From NCBI RefSeq assembly GCF_030825805.1, contig NZ_JAPJPF010000042.1, positions 1-16,849 on the forward strand: 16,849 nt of DNA, read 5' to 3'. The translations under genes were made by a program, and so were the position numbers. How positions within the stretch are numbered: position 1 is the stretch's first letter; every line of letters begins with the position of its first letter. The notes beneath the pieces were generated by a model that saw nothing but the letters and a program-made list of their open reading frames with translations, did not search any database and was not told the DNA's origin. The DNA comes from Streptococcus sp. (GTDB lineage: Bacteria > Bacillota > Bacilli > Lactobacillales > Streptococcaceae). Below, one piece after another: positions 6,908 through 15,057 of the stretch.

Positions 6908-8188
6908 ATGACTTATTCAAAAGAAATCGTCAGAGAATGGCTGGACCAAGTAGCAGAACGTGCCAAGGAGTACCCGGAGTGGGTGGATGTGTTTGAGCGT
7001 TGCTACACAGACACTTTGGATAATACAGTTGAAATTTTAGAAGATGGGTCAACCTTTGTGTTGACAGGGGACATCCCAGCTATGTGGTTGCGTGACTCAA
7101 CGGCTCAATTGAGACCCTATCTTCATGTGGCAAAAAGAGACCCTCGTTTGCGCCAGACCATTGCTGGTTTGGTCAAGCGCCAGATGACCTTGATCCTCAA
7201 GGATCCCTATGCTAACTCTTTTAATATTGAGGAGAACTGGAAAGGCCACCACGAGACTGACCACACCGATTTGAATGGCTGGATTTGGGAACGTAAGTAT
7301 GAAGTGGACTCGCTTTGCTATCCCTTGCAATTGGCTTACCTCCTGTGGAAGGAAACTGGTGAGACTAGCCAATTTGATGAAACCTTTGTCACAGCGACCA
7401 AGGAAATCCTTCATCTCTGGACAGTGGAGCAAGACCACAATAACTCACCATACCGTTTCGTCCGTGATACCGATCGTAAGGAAGATACCTTGGTAAATGA
7501 CGGCTTTGGGCCTGACTTTGCTGTGACAGGGATGACCTGGTCAGCCTTTCGTCCAAGTGATGACTGCTGTCAGTATAGCTACTTAATTCCGTCAAATATG
7601 TTTGCAGTGGTTGTCTTGGGTTATGTCCAGGAAATCTTTGCAGCATTGAATCTAGCCGATAGTGAGAGTATCATTGCAGATGCAAAACGCCTGCAGGCTG
7701 AGATTCAAGAAGGAATCGAAAATTACGCCTACACTACAAATAGTAAGGGCGAGAAAATTTATGCCTTTGAGGTAGACGGTTTGGGAAATGTTAGCATCAT
7801 GGATGATCCAAACGTACCAAGCTTGTTGGCAGCTCCTTATCTTGGCTACTGCGCGATCGACGATGAGGTCTACCAAGCTACTCGTCGGACTATTTTGAGC
7901 CCTGAAAATCCTTACTTCTATGAAGGAAAGTACGCAAGCGGACTCGGAAGTTCTCATACCTTCTATCGCTATATCTGGCCGATTGCCCTGTCGATCCAAG
8001 GTTTAACAGCTACAGATAAAGCTGAGAAGAAATTCTTGCTGGATCAGTTGGTTGCCTGCGATGGTGGAACAGGTGTCATGCACGAAAGTTTCCACGTGGA
8101 TGATCCAACCAAATATTCGCGTGAATGGTTCTCTTGGGCCAACATGATGTTCTGTGAATTAGTCTTGGATTACTTGGATATCCGCTAA
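6908..8188 (+). CDS. GH125 exo-alpha-1,6-mannosidase
   Basis: A 426-residue (alpha/alpha)6-barrel hydrolase of family GH125, inverting enzymes that remove non-reducing alpha-1,6-linked mannose, characterised from S. pneumoniae and Clostridium perfringens. The whole protein fits the family: TGDIPAMWLRDSTAQ (53-67), NGWIWERKYEVDSLCYP (123-139), TGMTWSAFRPSDDC (207-220) with the acid candidate Asp218/Asp219, GLGSSHTFYRYIWPI (345-359) and GVMHESFHVDDP (389-400), where E393 is the likely base. There is no signal peptide, so it acts in the cytoplasm. SD TGAGG (6896-6900) lies seven bases before ATG. It is the first gene of the plus-strand glycosidase series. Its stop codon overlaps the left end of a BOX element, so its mRNA 3' end contains the repeat's hairpins. 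Confidence 0.95.
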   Translation: MTYSKEIVREWLDQVAERAKEYPEWVDVFERCYTDTLDNTVEILEDGSTFVLTGDIPAMWLRDSTAQLRPYLHVAKRDPRLRQTIAGLVKRQMTLILKDPYANSFNIEENWKGHHETDHTDLNGWIWERKYEVDSLCYPLQLAYLLWKETGETSQFDETFVTATKEILHLWTVEQDHNNSPYRFVRDTDRKEDTLVNDGFGPDFAVTGMTWSAFRPSDDCCQYSYLIPSNMFAVVVLGYVQEIFAALNLADSESIIADAKRLQAEIQEGIENYAYTTNSKGEKIYAFEVDGLGNVSIMDDPNVPSLLAAPYLGYCAIDDEVYQATRRTILSPENPYFYEGKYASGLGSSHTFYRYIWPIALSIQGLTATDKAEKKFLLDQLVACDGGTGVMHESFHVDDPTKYSREWFSWANMMFCELVLDYLDIR

Positions 8189-8338
8189 TACTCTTCAAAA
8201 ATCAAATTCAAACCACGTCAGCTTCGCCTTGCCGTATATATGTTACTGACTTCGTCAGTTCTATCTACAACCTCAAAGAAGTGCTTTGAGCAACCTGCGG
8301 CTAGCTTCCTAGTTTGCTCTTTGACTTTCATTGAGTAT
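8188..8338 (+). repeat. BOX element (boxA-boxB-boxC)
   Basis: A 151-bp BOX repeat with terminal inverted repeats ATACTC (8188-8193) and GAGTAT (8333-8338). It contains the boxA core CGTCAGCTTCGCCTTGCCGT, one base from the complement of the commonly used BOX-A primer site. A boxB-like middle follows (ACTTCGTCAGTTCTATCTAC), then the boxC stretch around CTGCGGCTAGCTTCCTAG. One copy of each module is present. BOX elements are non-coding mobile repeats of pneumococcus and close relatives, able to form long hairpins in RNA. This one starts inside the GH125 stop codon and fills most of the gap to GH38, so it may affect read-through or mRNA stability between the two mannosidase genes. Confidence 0.92.
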
Positions 8339-8360
8339 AAGGAGCACGCTTTAGCTTCAC

Positions 8361-8378
8361 TGATTCTTGTTAGAATCA
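8361..8378 (+). repeat. 18-bp palindrome before the GH38 gene
   Basis: Perfect inverted repeat TGATTCT-TGTT-AGAATCA between the BOX element and GH38. No T run follows, so it is not a normal terminator. It could be an operator, an RNA hairpin or a processing site. The rest of 8339-8429 is AT-rich, without a convincing promoter. Confidence 0.5.
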
Positions 8379-8429
8379 CAAGTTTATATTTAAAACATTA
8401 AAAATTTAAGTTAGAATGAGGTTTTACTC

Positions 8430-11075
8430 ATGGAAAATGTTGTTGTACACATTATCTCTCACAGCCACTGGGATCGTGAGTGGTATTTACCTTTTGAAAG
8501 TCACCGCATGCAATTGGTGGAACTTTTTGACAATCTCTTTGATCTTTTTGAAAATGACCCTGAATTCAAAAGTTTCCACTTGGATGGACAAACCATCGTC
8601 CTCGATGACTATTTAGAAATTCGCCCTGAAAATCGCGACAAGGTACAGCGCTATATCGACGAGGGCAAGCTCAAGATTGGTCCCTTCTATATTTTGCAGG
8701 ATGATTACCTGATCTCTAGTGAAGCCAATGTCCGCAATACCTTGATTGGACAGGCTGAATGTGCCAAATGGGGCAAATCAACTCAAATTGGTTACTTCCC
8801 TGATACCTTTGGAAATATGGGACAAGCTCCTCAAATCCTTCAAAAATCAGGGATCCACGTAGCAGCCTTTGGGCGTGGAGTGAAGCCGATCGGATTTGAC
8901 AACCAAGTTCTCGAAGATGAGCAGTTTACCTCTCAATTTTCTGAAATGTACTGGCAAGGGGCGGATGGTAGCCGTGTACTCGGCATTCTATTTGCTAACT
9001 GGTACAGTAATGGGAATGAAATTCCAGTGGATAAAGATGAAGCTTTGGCTTTCTGGAAACAAAAATTGGCAGACGTTCGTGACTATGCATCGACCAACCA
9101 ATGGTTGATGATGAACGGTTGCGACCACCAACCGGTTCAACGGAACTTGAGTGAAGCTATTCGCGTGGCCAATGAGCTTTTCCCTGATGTGACCTTTATC
9201 CATAGTTCCTTTGATGACTATGTGCAAGCAGTGGAAAGTGCGCTTCCTGAACAATTATCAACGGTTACGGGAGAATTGACCAGTCAGGAAACCGATGGTT
9301 GGTACACACTTGCTAATACCTCTTCTTCACGTGTTTATCTCAAACAAGCCTTTCAAGAAAACAGCAATTTGCTAGAGCAAGTGGTGGAACCTTTGACCAT
9401 CCTTACAGGTGGCCACAATCACAAGGATCAATTGACCTATGCCTGGAAGATGCTCTTACAAAATGCGCCACACGATAGTATCTGTGGTTGTAGTATTGAC
9501 GAAGTTCACCGTGAAATGGAAGTTCGTTTTGCCAAGGTCAACCAAGTTGGAAACTTTGTCAAGACCAACCTTCTGAACGAATGGAAGGGTAAACTAGCGA
9601 CTCAAAAAGCTCATAGTGAGCACCTCTTTACGGTCATCAATACAGGCTTGCATGATAAGGTGGATACCGTCAGCACGATTGTCGATGTAGCGGTTTGTCC
9701 ATTTAAGGAATTGCATCCGACAGAGGGCTTCAAGAAAATGGCCGCTTTGACCTTGCCAGACTATCACGTAGAGGATTTAGAGGGTCATCTTGTAGAGGCG
9801 GAGATTGAAGACTTGGGGGCAAGCTTTGGCTATACCCTGCCTAAGGATAAATTCCGCCAACCCTATATTGCGCGTCAAGTGCGCGTGACGGTTCCGGTTC
9901 ACCTAGCGCCTCTTTCTTGGACCACCTTCCAGCTCTTGGAAGGAAAAGCTTCCCATCATGATGGGATTTACCAAAATGGGGTTCTCGATACGCCGTTCGT
10001 AACCCTCAGTATTGATGATGGCTTGACCCTTTACGACAAGACGACCAATGAGGCTTATGAGGACTTCCTTGGCTTCGAAGACCGCGGTGATATTGGCAAT
10101 GAATACATTTACTTCCAACCAAAAGGAACAGAACCCATCTATGCGGAGCTGAAAGCTCATGAGGTCTTGGAAAATAATGCTCGCTATGCCAAAATCTTGC
10201 TCAAGCATGACTTGACCATCCCAGTCAGCGCGGATGAACAATTGGATGCGGAACAAAGAGGCATTATCGAGTTTATGAACCGAGAAGCAGGACGGTCAGA
10301 AGAGCTGACAACCATTCCGTTGGAAACAGTGATGACCGTCTTTGTGGATGACCCGCAAATTCGCTTCAAGACGCGCTTTACCAATACTGCTAAGGATCAC
10401 CGCATTCGTCTCTTGGTCAAAACTCATAACACTCGTCCAAGCAATGACTCGGAAAGCATTTATGAGGTCGTGACACGGCCGAATAAACCAGCAGCTTCTT
10501 GGGAAAATCCTGAAAATCCACAACACCAACAAGCCTTTGTCAGCTTGTATGATGATGTTAAAGGAGTGACCGTAGCCAACAAAGGATTGCATGAATACGA
10601 AATTCTTGGAGACGACACCATAGCTGTAACCCTTCTCCGTGCTTCAGGGGAACTCGGTGACTGGGGCTACTTCCCAACACCAGAAGCCCAGTGCTTGCGA
10701 GCTATCGAAGTTGAGTTTGCAGTAGAATGCCATCAGGCTCAGGATCGTTTCTCAGCCTTTCGTCGTGCCAAAGCCTTCCAAGTGCCATTTACAGCTCTTC
10801 AAGTTGCAAAACAAGAGGGTAGCGTTGCAGCAACAGGTAGTCTCTTCAACCATCCAGCACTGAATTTGCCACAAGTCTGCCCAACAGCCTTTAAAGTTGC
10901 TGAGAATGAAGAAGGTTACGTCCTTCGTTACTACAACATGAGCCAAGAAAATGTTCGCGTGTCTGACAAACAACAAACCATTCTTGACTTGCTGGAACGC
11001 CCATATCCAGTTCATTCAGGACTATTGGCACCACAAGAAATTCGTACAGAATTGATCAAAAAAGAAGAAATTTAA
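8430..11075 (+). CDS. GH38 family alpha-mannosidase
   Basis: An 881-residue zinc-dependent retaining alpha-mannosidase of family GH38. The N-terminal catalytic domain shows HSHWDREW (11-18), with H13 and D15 as probable zinc ligands. FPDTFGNMGQ (123-132) carries the nucleophile and zinc ligand D125, and MNGCDHQPVQ (228-237) carries the acid candidate D232. LLQNAPHDSICGCS (342-355) provides the likely fourth zinc ligand H348. The long C-terminal half is the beta-rich domain usual for these enzymes. The Streptococcus pyogenes member of this group is known as an alpha-1,3-specific mannosidase, which is the best guess here. There is no signal peptide, so it is cytoplasmic. The start has a modest SD (TGAGG, eight bases upstream). 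It probably removes alpha-1,3 branches, complementing GH92 (alpha-1,2) and GH125 (alpha-1,6). Confidence 0.93.
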   Translation: MENVVVHIISHSHWDREWYLPFESHRMQLVELFDNLFDLFENDPEFKSFHLDGQTIVLDDYLEIRPENRDKVQRYIDEGKLKIGPFYILQDDYLISSEANVRNTLIGQAECAKWGKSTQIGYFPDTFGNMGQAPQILQKSGIHVAAFGRGVKPIGFDNQVLEDEQFTSQFSEMYWQGADGSRVLGILFANWYSNGNEIPVDKDEALAFWKQKLADVRDYASTNQWLMMNGCDHQPVQRNLSEAIRVANELFPDVTFIHSSFDDYVQAVESALPEQLSTVTGELTSQETDGWYTLANTSSSRVYLKQAFQENSNLLEQVVEPLTILTGGHNHKDQLTYAWKMLLQNAPHDSICGCSIDEVHREMEVRFAKVNQVGNFVKTNLLNEWKGKLATQKAHSEHLFTVINTGLHDKVDTVSTIVDVAVCPFKELHPTEGFKKMAALTLPDYHVEDLEGHLVEAEIEDLGASFGYTLPKDKFRQPYIARQVRVTVPVHLAPLSWTTFQLLEGKASHHDGIYQNGVLDTPFVTLSIDDGLTLYDKTTNEAYEDFLGFEDRGDIGNEYIYFQPKGTEPIYAELKAHEVLENNARYAKILLKHDLTIPVSADEQLDAEQRGIIEFMNREAGRSEELTTIPLETVMTVFVDDPQIRFKTRFTNTAKDHRIRLLVKTHNTRPSNDSESIYEVVTRPNKPAASWENPENPQHQQAFVSLYDDVKGVTVANKGLHEYEILGDDTIAVTLLRASGELGDWGYFPTPEAQCLRAIEVEFAVECHQAQDRFSAFRRAKAFQVPFTALQVAKQEGSVAATGSLFNHPALNLPQVCPTAFKVAENEEGYVLRYYNMSQENVRVSDKQQTILDLLERPYPVHSGLLAPQEIRTELIKKEEI

Positions 11076-11103
11076 TTTCAAAAAGTAAACATAACAAGAA
11101 AGG

Positions 11104-11146
11104 AGGAGCGACAAAGTAAGAATCGATTGCTGACTCGCTCCTTTTT
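11104..11146 (+). other. hairpin with T run between GH38 and ROK genes (attenuator or weak terminator)
   Basis: AGGAGCGA (11104-11111) pairs perfectly with TCGCTCCT (11135-11142), followed by four more T. The loop is long (23 bases). The left arm includes half of an AGGAGG Shine-Dalgarno sequence (11101-11106) that has no start codon at a usable distance. The structure could end part of the upstream transcripts or act as an attenuator before the ROK gene. Confidence 0.45.
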
Positions 11147-11159
11147 ACAGGTAAAAGCT

Positions 11160-12029
11160 ATGACCCTTGCAACGATTGATATCGGAGGGACTGGGATTAA
11201 GTTTGCCAGTATCACTCCTGATGGAAAAATTTTAGATAAGGCCAGCACCCCAACGCCAGAGACTCTGGAAGAGTTGCTAGCTTGGTTGGAGCAACGCTTG
11301 TCAGAACGTGACTACCGTGGGATTGCTATGAGTGTGCCAGGGGCTGTTAACCAAGAAACCGGGGTGATTGAAGGAATCAGTGCCATTCCTTACATTCATG
11401 GTTTTTCTTGGTATGAGGTTCTTGCTCATCACCGACTTCCTGTCCATCTAGAAAATGATGCTAACTGTGTCGGACTGAGTGAACTGCTAGCTCATCCTGA
11501 GATTGAAAATGCAGCCTGTGTCGTGGTTGGGACAGGGATCGGTGGGGCCATGATCATCAATGGCAAGCTACACCGTGGTCGTCATGGTTTGGGCGGTGAG
11601 TTTGGCTACATGACCACCATCGAGCCGGCAGAAAAGCTCAACAACTGGTCGCAACTCGCTTCTACAGGAAATATGGTTCGCTATGTCATCGAAAAATCTG
11701 GTCAGACTGACTGGGACGGCCGCAAGGTGTACCAAGAGGCAGCAGCAGGAAATGCCCTCTGCCAAGAAGCCATTGAACGCATGAACCGTAACCTAGCTCA
11801 AGGCCTGCTCAATATCCAGTACCTAATCGACCCAGATGTCATTAGCCTAGGTGGTTCTATCAGTCAGAACCCAGATTTTATCAAAGGGGTGCAAAAAGCG
11901 GTAGACGCCTTTGTGGAAAGATATGAAGAATATACCATCGCTCCAGTCATTCAAGCCTGCACCTATCACGCAGATGCCAATCTCTACGGTGCCCTTGTCA
12001 ACTGGTTACAGGAGGAAAACCAATGGTAA
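11160..12029 (+). CDS. ROK-family sugar kinase
   Basis: A 289-residue ROK protein, presumably an ATP-dependent hexose kinase acting in the cytoplasm. It has the N-terminal phosphate-binding motif [10 protein letters not shown] (7-16), the catalytic-base motif ENDAN with D100, and [20 protein letters not shown] (124-143) followed by GGEFGYM. It has no helix-turn-helix domain, so it is a kinase rather than a ROK repressor. The zinc motif CxCGxxGC common in glucokinase and NagK-type ROK proteins is missing after GGEFGYM, which points to the zinc-free subgroup that includes beta-glucoside kinases. Mannose or GlcNAc released by the neighbouring glycosidases are natural candidate substrates, but the sequence does not decide this. 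I prefer ATG 11160 because it gives the standard ROK N-terminus; only a weak SD (ACAGG) precedes it. It overlaps GH20 by seven bases. Confidence 0.85.
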   Translation: MTLATIDIGGTGIKFASITPDGKILDKASTPTPETLEELLAWLEQRLSERDYRGIAMSVPGAVNQETGVIEGISAIPYIHGFSWYEVLAHHRLPVHLENDANCVGLSELLAHPEIENAACVVVGTGIGGAMIINGKLHRGRHGLGGEFGYMTTIEPAEKLNNWSQLASTGNMVRYVIEKSGQTDWDGRKVYQEAAAGNALCQEAIERMNRNLAQGLLNIQYLIDPDVISLGGSISQNPDFIKGVQKAVDAFVERYEEYTIAPVIQACTYHADANLYGALVNWLQEENQW

Positions 12030-13903
12030 CTTTTACAGGACTTAGTCCCAAACAAGCCCAAGCTATCGAAGTCTTAAACAATCACATTTCTCTACCGGAT
12101 GTAGAAGTAGCGGTCGCTCAGTCTGACCAAGCTTCTATCTCTATCGAGGGTGATAATGGGCAGTATCAACTGACCTACCGCAAACCTCATCAACTCTACC
12201 GTGCCTTGTCTGTGCTCGCAACAGCTTTAGCAGAAGGGGACAAGGTAGAGATTGAGGAAAAAGCTGCCTATGAAGATCTAGCCTACATGGCAGACTGTTC
12301 GCGCAACGCCGTGCTCAATGTCGCATCGGCCAAGCAGATGATTGAAGTCTTGGCTCTCATGGGTTATTCAACCTTTGAGCTTTACATGGAAGACACTTAT
12401 CAGATTGAAGGGCAACCTTATTTTGGTTATTTCCGTGGAGCTTATGCTGCTGAAGAGTTGCAGGAAATCGAAGCCTACGCCCAACAGTTTGACATGACTT
12501 TTGTCCCATGCATCCAAACCTTGGCACACTTGTCAGCCTTTGTCAAATGGGGTGTCAAGGAAGTGCAGCAACTCCGCGATGTAGAAGATATCCTCCTCAT
12601 CGGTGAAGAAAAAGTCTACGACCTGATTGACGGTATGTTTGCGACGTTATCTAAACTACAAACTCGCAAGGTCAACATTGGGATGGATGAAGCTCACTTG
12701 GTTGGTTTGGGACGCTACCTTATCTTGAACGGTATTGTGGACCGTAGTCTCCTTATGTGTCAACACTTGGAGCGCGTGCTGGATATTGCAGACAAGTATG
12801 GTTTCCACTGCCAGATGTGGAGCGATATGTTCTTCAAACTCATGTCAGCAGATGGCCAGTACGACCGTGATGTGGAAATTCCAGAAGAAACACGAGTTTT
12901 TCTTGACCGCCTAAAAGACCGTGTGACCTTGGTTTACTGGGATTATTATCAGGATAGCGAAGAAAAATACAACCGTAACTTCAGTAACCACCACAAGATT
13001 AGCCAGGATATCGCCTTTGCAGGTGGGGCTTGGAAGTGGATTGGCTTTACACCTCATAATCATTTCAGTCGTCTTATCGCTCTTGAAGCCAACAAAGCCT
13101 GCCGTGCCAATCAAATCAAGGAAGTTATTGTGACTGGCTGGGGGGACAATGGTGGTGAAACGGCCCAGTTCTCGATTCTACCAAGTTTGCAAATCTGGGC
13201 GGAGCTCAGCTACCGCAATGATTTAGAGCGTCTATCAGCTCACTTCAAGACCAACACAGGCTTATCGGTTGAGGACTTTATGCAACTTGATCTTGCCAAC
13301 CTCTTGCCAGACCTACCAGATAATCTCAGTGGTATCAACCCCAACCGCTATGTCTTTTATCAGGATGTTCTCTGCCCAATTCTTGACAAGCACATGACAC
13401 CTGAACAGGACAAGCCACACTTTGCCCAAGCAGCTGAGATTCTTTCTGACATTAAAGAAAAAGCGGGCACTTATTCTTATCTTTTCGAAACTCAGGCCCA
13501 GTTGAATGCTATTTTAAGTGGCAAGGTTGATGTGGGACGACGCATTCGTGAGGCTTATCAGGTGGATGATAAAGACAGCTTGAAACAAATCGCCAGGGAA
13601 GAATTACCAAAATTAAGAAGCCAGATTGAAACCTTCCACAAGCTCTTTAGCCACCAATGGTTGAAAGAAAACAAGGTCTTTGGCTTGGATACAGTAGATA
13701 TCCGTATGGGTGGACTCTTGCAACGGATCAAGCGCGCAGAAAGCCGCATTGAAGATTATCTAGCTGGTTCCATCTCACGGATTGATGAGTTGGAAGTAGA
13801 GATCTTGCCATTTAATGATTTCTACGGAGATAAGGATTTCGCAGCTACAACAGCCAACCAGTGGCATACCATTGCGACAGCTTCGACCATTTATACGACC
13901 TAA
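12023..13903 (+). CDS. GH20 beta-N-acetylhexosaminidase (GH20C-like)
   Basis: A 626-residue family GH20 hydrolase removing terminal beta-linked GlcNAc or GalNAc. The catalytic (beta/alpha)8 barrel starts near [13 protein letters not shown] (88-100). The diagnostic Asp-Glu pair is in VNIGMDEAH (217-225), with D222 (substrate-assisted stabiliser) and E223 (acid/base). Other barrel motifs are [11 protein letters not shown] (163-173), MWSDMFF and GWGDNGGE. The size and the absence of a signal peptide or LPxTG anchor distinguish it from the large surface hexosaminidase StrH and match the cytoplasmic GH20C described in S. pneumoniae. AGGAGG (12010-12015) lies seven bases before ATG 12023, and the start overlaps the ROK stop (ATGGTAA), so the two are translationally coupled. 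It could remove GlcNAc left on imported complex-type glycans. Confidence 0.93.
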   Translation: MVTFTGLSPKQAQAIEVLNNHISLPDVEVAVAQSDQASISIEGDNGQYQLTYRKPHQLYRALSVLATALAEGDKVEIEEKAAYEDLAYMADCSRNAVLNVASAKQMIEVLALMGYSTFELYMEDTYQIEGQPYFGYFRGAYAAEELQEIEAYAQQFDMTFVPCIQTLAHLSAFVKWGVKEVQQLRDVEDILLIGEEKVYDLIDGMFATLSKLQTRKVNIGMDEAHLVGLGRYLILNGIVDRSLLMCQHLERVLDIADKYGFHCQMWSDMFFKLMSADGQYDRDVEIPEETRVFLDRLKDRVTLVYWDYYQDSEEKYNRNFSNHHKISQDIAFAGGAWKWIGFTPHNHFSRLIALEANKACRANQIKEVIVTGWGDNGGETAQFSILPSLQIWAELSYRNDLERLSAHFKTNTGLSVEDFMQLDLANLLPDLPDNLSGINPNRYVFYQDVLCPILDKHMTPEQDKPHFAQAAEILSDIKEKAGTYSYLFETQAQLNAILSGKVDVGRRIREAYQVDDKDSLKQIAREELPKLRSQIETFHKLFSHQWLKENKVFGLDTVDIRMGGLLQRIKRAESRIEDYLAGSISRIDELEVEILPFNDFYGDKDFAATTANQWHTIATASTIYTT

Positions 13904-13937
13904 TAGAAAGCCTTGTATTTCAAGACAATGATGTTGA

Positions 13938-13981
13938 AGGAGGAGAAAGATGTCCGATGGAGACATTTCTTCTCCTTTTTT
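13938..13981 (+). terminator. terminator after GH20
   Basis: Imperfect long stem: 13941-13954 with 13962-13976 (AGGAGAA and ATGTC pair on both sides of a small internal mismatch), loop about 7 bases, then T 13977-13981. It separates the glycosidase series from the transporter genes. Confidence 0.8.
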
Positions 13982-14007
13982 CTCCATTTTTAAGGCTATG
14001 TCATAAA

Positions 14008-14029
14008 TTTGTAGAATTTTTTCTATAAT
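14008..14029 (+). promoter_or_regulatory. promoter of the ABC importer genes
   Basis: A perfect -10 TATAAT (14024-14029) in CTATAAT. TTTGTAGAA (14008-14016) lies six bases upstream of it, the same arrangement as before GH125. There is no consensus -35 at 16-18 bp. A cre site lies about 43 bp downstream. Confidence 0.65.
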
Positions 14030-14071
14030 TAGGAGTTTGAAAAAGTTTTCATAGAGTTTTATAATAAAAAA

Positions 14072-14085
14072 TGTAAACGTTACCA
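14072..14085 (+). promoter_or_regulatory. cre site (CcpA operator)
   Basis: TGTAAACGTTACCA matches the catabolite-responsive element consensus TGWAARCGYTWNCW at every position. Its place downstream of the promoter and 29 bp before the permease start suggests road-block repression of the importer by CcpA when preferred sugars are present. No equally good cre was seen before GH92, GH125 or GH38. Confidence 0.85.
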
Positions 14086-14114
14086 AAAAATAAAATGACA
14101 AAGGGGGGAGTCAG

Positions 14115-15044
14115 ATGAAAAAGTTTGTTAAGACCTTGAGAGAAAATCTTATTTTCTTCTTGATGGTTTTACCAGGTGCAGCGTGGTTGATTTTATTCTT
14201 CTACATACCTGTTTTGGGAAACGTTGTCGCATTTAAAGACTATCATATCACCGGAGAGGGATTTATTGATAGTGTAATGAAGAGTAAGTGGGTAGGATTT
14301 GATAACTTCAAATTCCTCTTTAGTTCTAAAGATGCTTATATCATTACAAGAAATACCGTCCTTTACAACCTAGCCTTTATTTTCTTGGGCTTGATTGTTT
14401 CTGTTGGGATTGCCATTATCTTTAGTGAGATGCGTTCCAAACGGTTGGTTAAAGTGTTTCAAACATCAATGTTGTTCCCCTATTTCTTGTCATGGGTTAT
14501 CATCAGCTTCTTTACAGATGCCTTCTTAAACGTCGATAAAGGCTTGATTAACCACATCTTAACATCACTTGGGATGAAAGGAATCAACTTCTATACAGAG
14601 GTTGCCATTTGGCCAGCGCTTCTCCTCTTCTTAGGAATCTGGAAAGGTTTTGGTTATAGCAGTGTTATGTACTATGCAACCATCATGGGAATTGATCCAA
14701 CCTTCTACGAAGCAGCAACAGTGGATGGAGCATCTAAGTGGCAGCGAATCCGCCACATTACCATTCCTCAGTTGGCTTCCTTGATTACGGTCTTGACTAT
14801 CCTTGCCATCGGAAATATCTTCCGTGCTGACTTTGGATTGTTCTACCAAATCCCACATAACTCAGGTGCCCTTTATAGTGTGACAAACGTAATTGATGTC
14901 TATGTCTACAATGGACTTGCTAAATCAGGAGATATTGCGATGGCCGCAGCGGCTGGTCTTTACCAATCAGTTGTCGGATTGATTCTCGTTTTACTTTCTA
15001 ATATTGTAGCACGTCGTATTGATAAGAATGCAGCGCTCTTCTAG
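14115..15044 (+). CDS. ABC sugar transporter permease 1 (LplB-like)
   Basis: A 309-residue inner-membrane permease of the binding-protein-dependent type (MalF/LplB group) with about six membrane helices. The cytoplasmic ATPase-contact EAA loop is visible: FYEAATVDGASKWQRIRHIT at about 196-215, followed by IPQL. It begins with a short basic N-terminus and a long first hydrophobic segment (MVLPGAAWLILFFYIPVL). The start has a very strong SD (GGGGGGAG, 14103-14110). It is closest in style to pneumococcal SP_0090-type permeases implicated in N-glycan oligosaccharide import; that comparison is from memory. It pairs with the next gene, 13 bases downstream. Confidence 0.9.
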   Translation: MKKFVKTLRENLIFFLMVLPGAAWLILFFYIPVLGNVVAFKDYHITGEGFIDSVMKSKWVGFDNFKFLFSSKDAYIITRNTVLYNLAFIFLGLIVSVGIAIIFSEMRSKRLVKVFQTSMLFPYFLSWVIISFFTDAFLNVDKGLINHILTSLGMKGINFYTEVAIWPALLLFLGIWKGFGYSSVMYYATIMGIDPTFYEAATVDGASKWQRIRHITIPQLASLITVLTILAIGNIFRADFGLFYQIPHNSGALYSVTNVIDVYVYNGLAKSGDIAMAAAAGLYQSVVGLILVLLSNIVARRIDKNAALF

Positions 15045-15057
15045 AAAGGAGGATACC

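Noticed and set aside
11127..11159. TTG 11127 as start of the ROK kinase
   Set aside because: It extends the protein beyond the conserved DIGGTG N-terminus and is 20 bases from the AGGAGG; kept only as an alternative.
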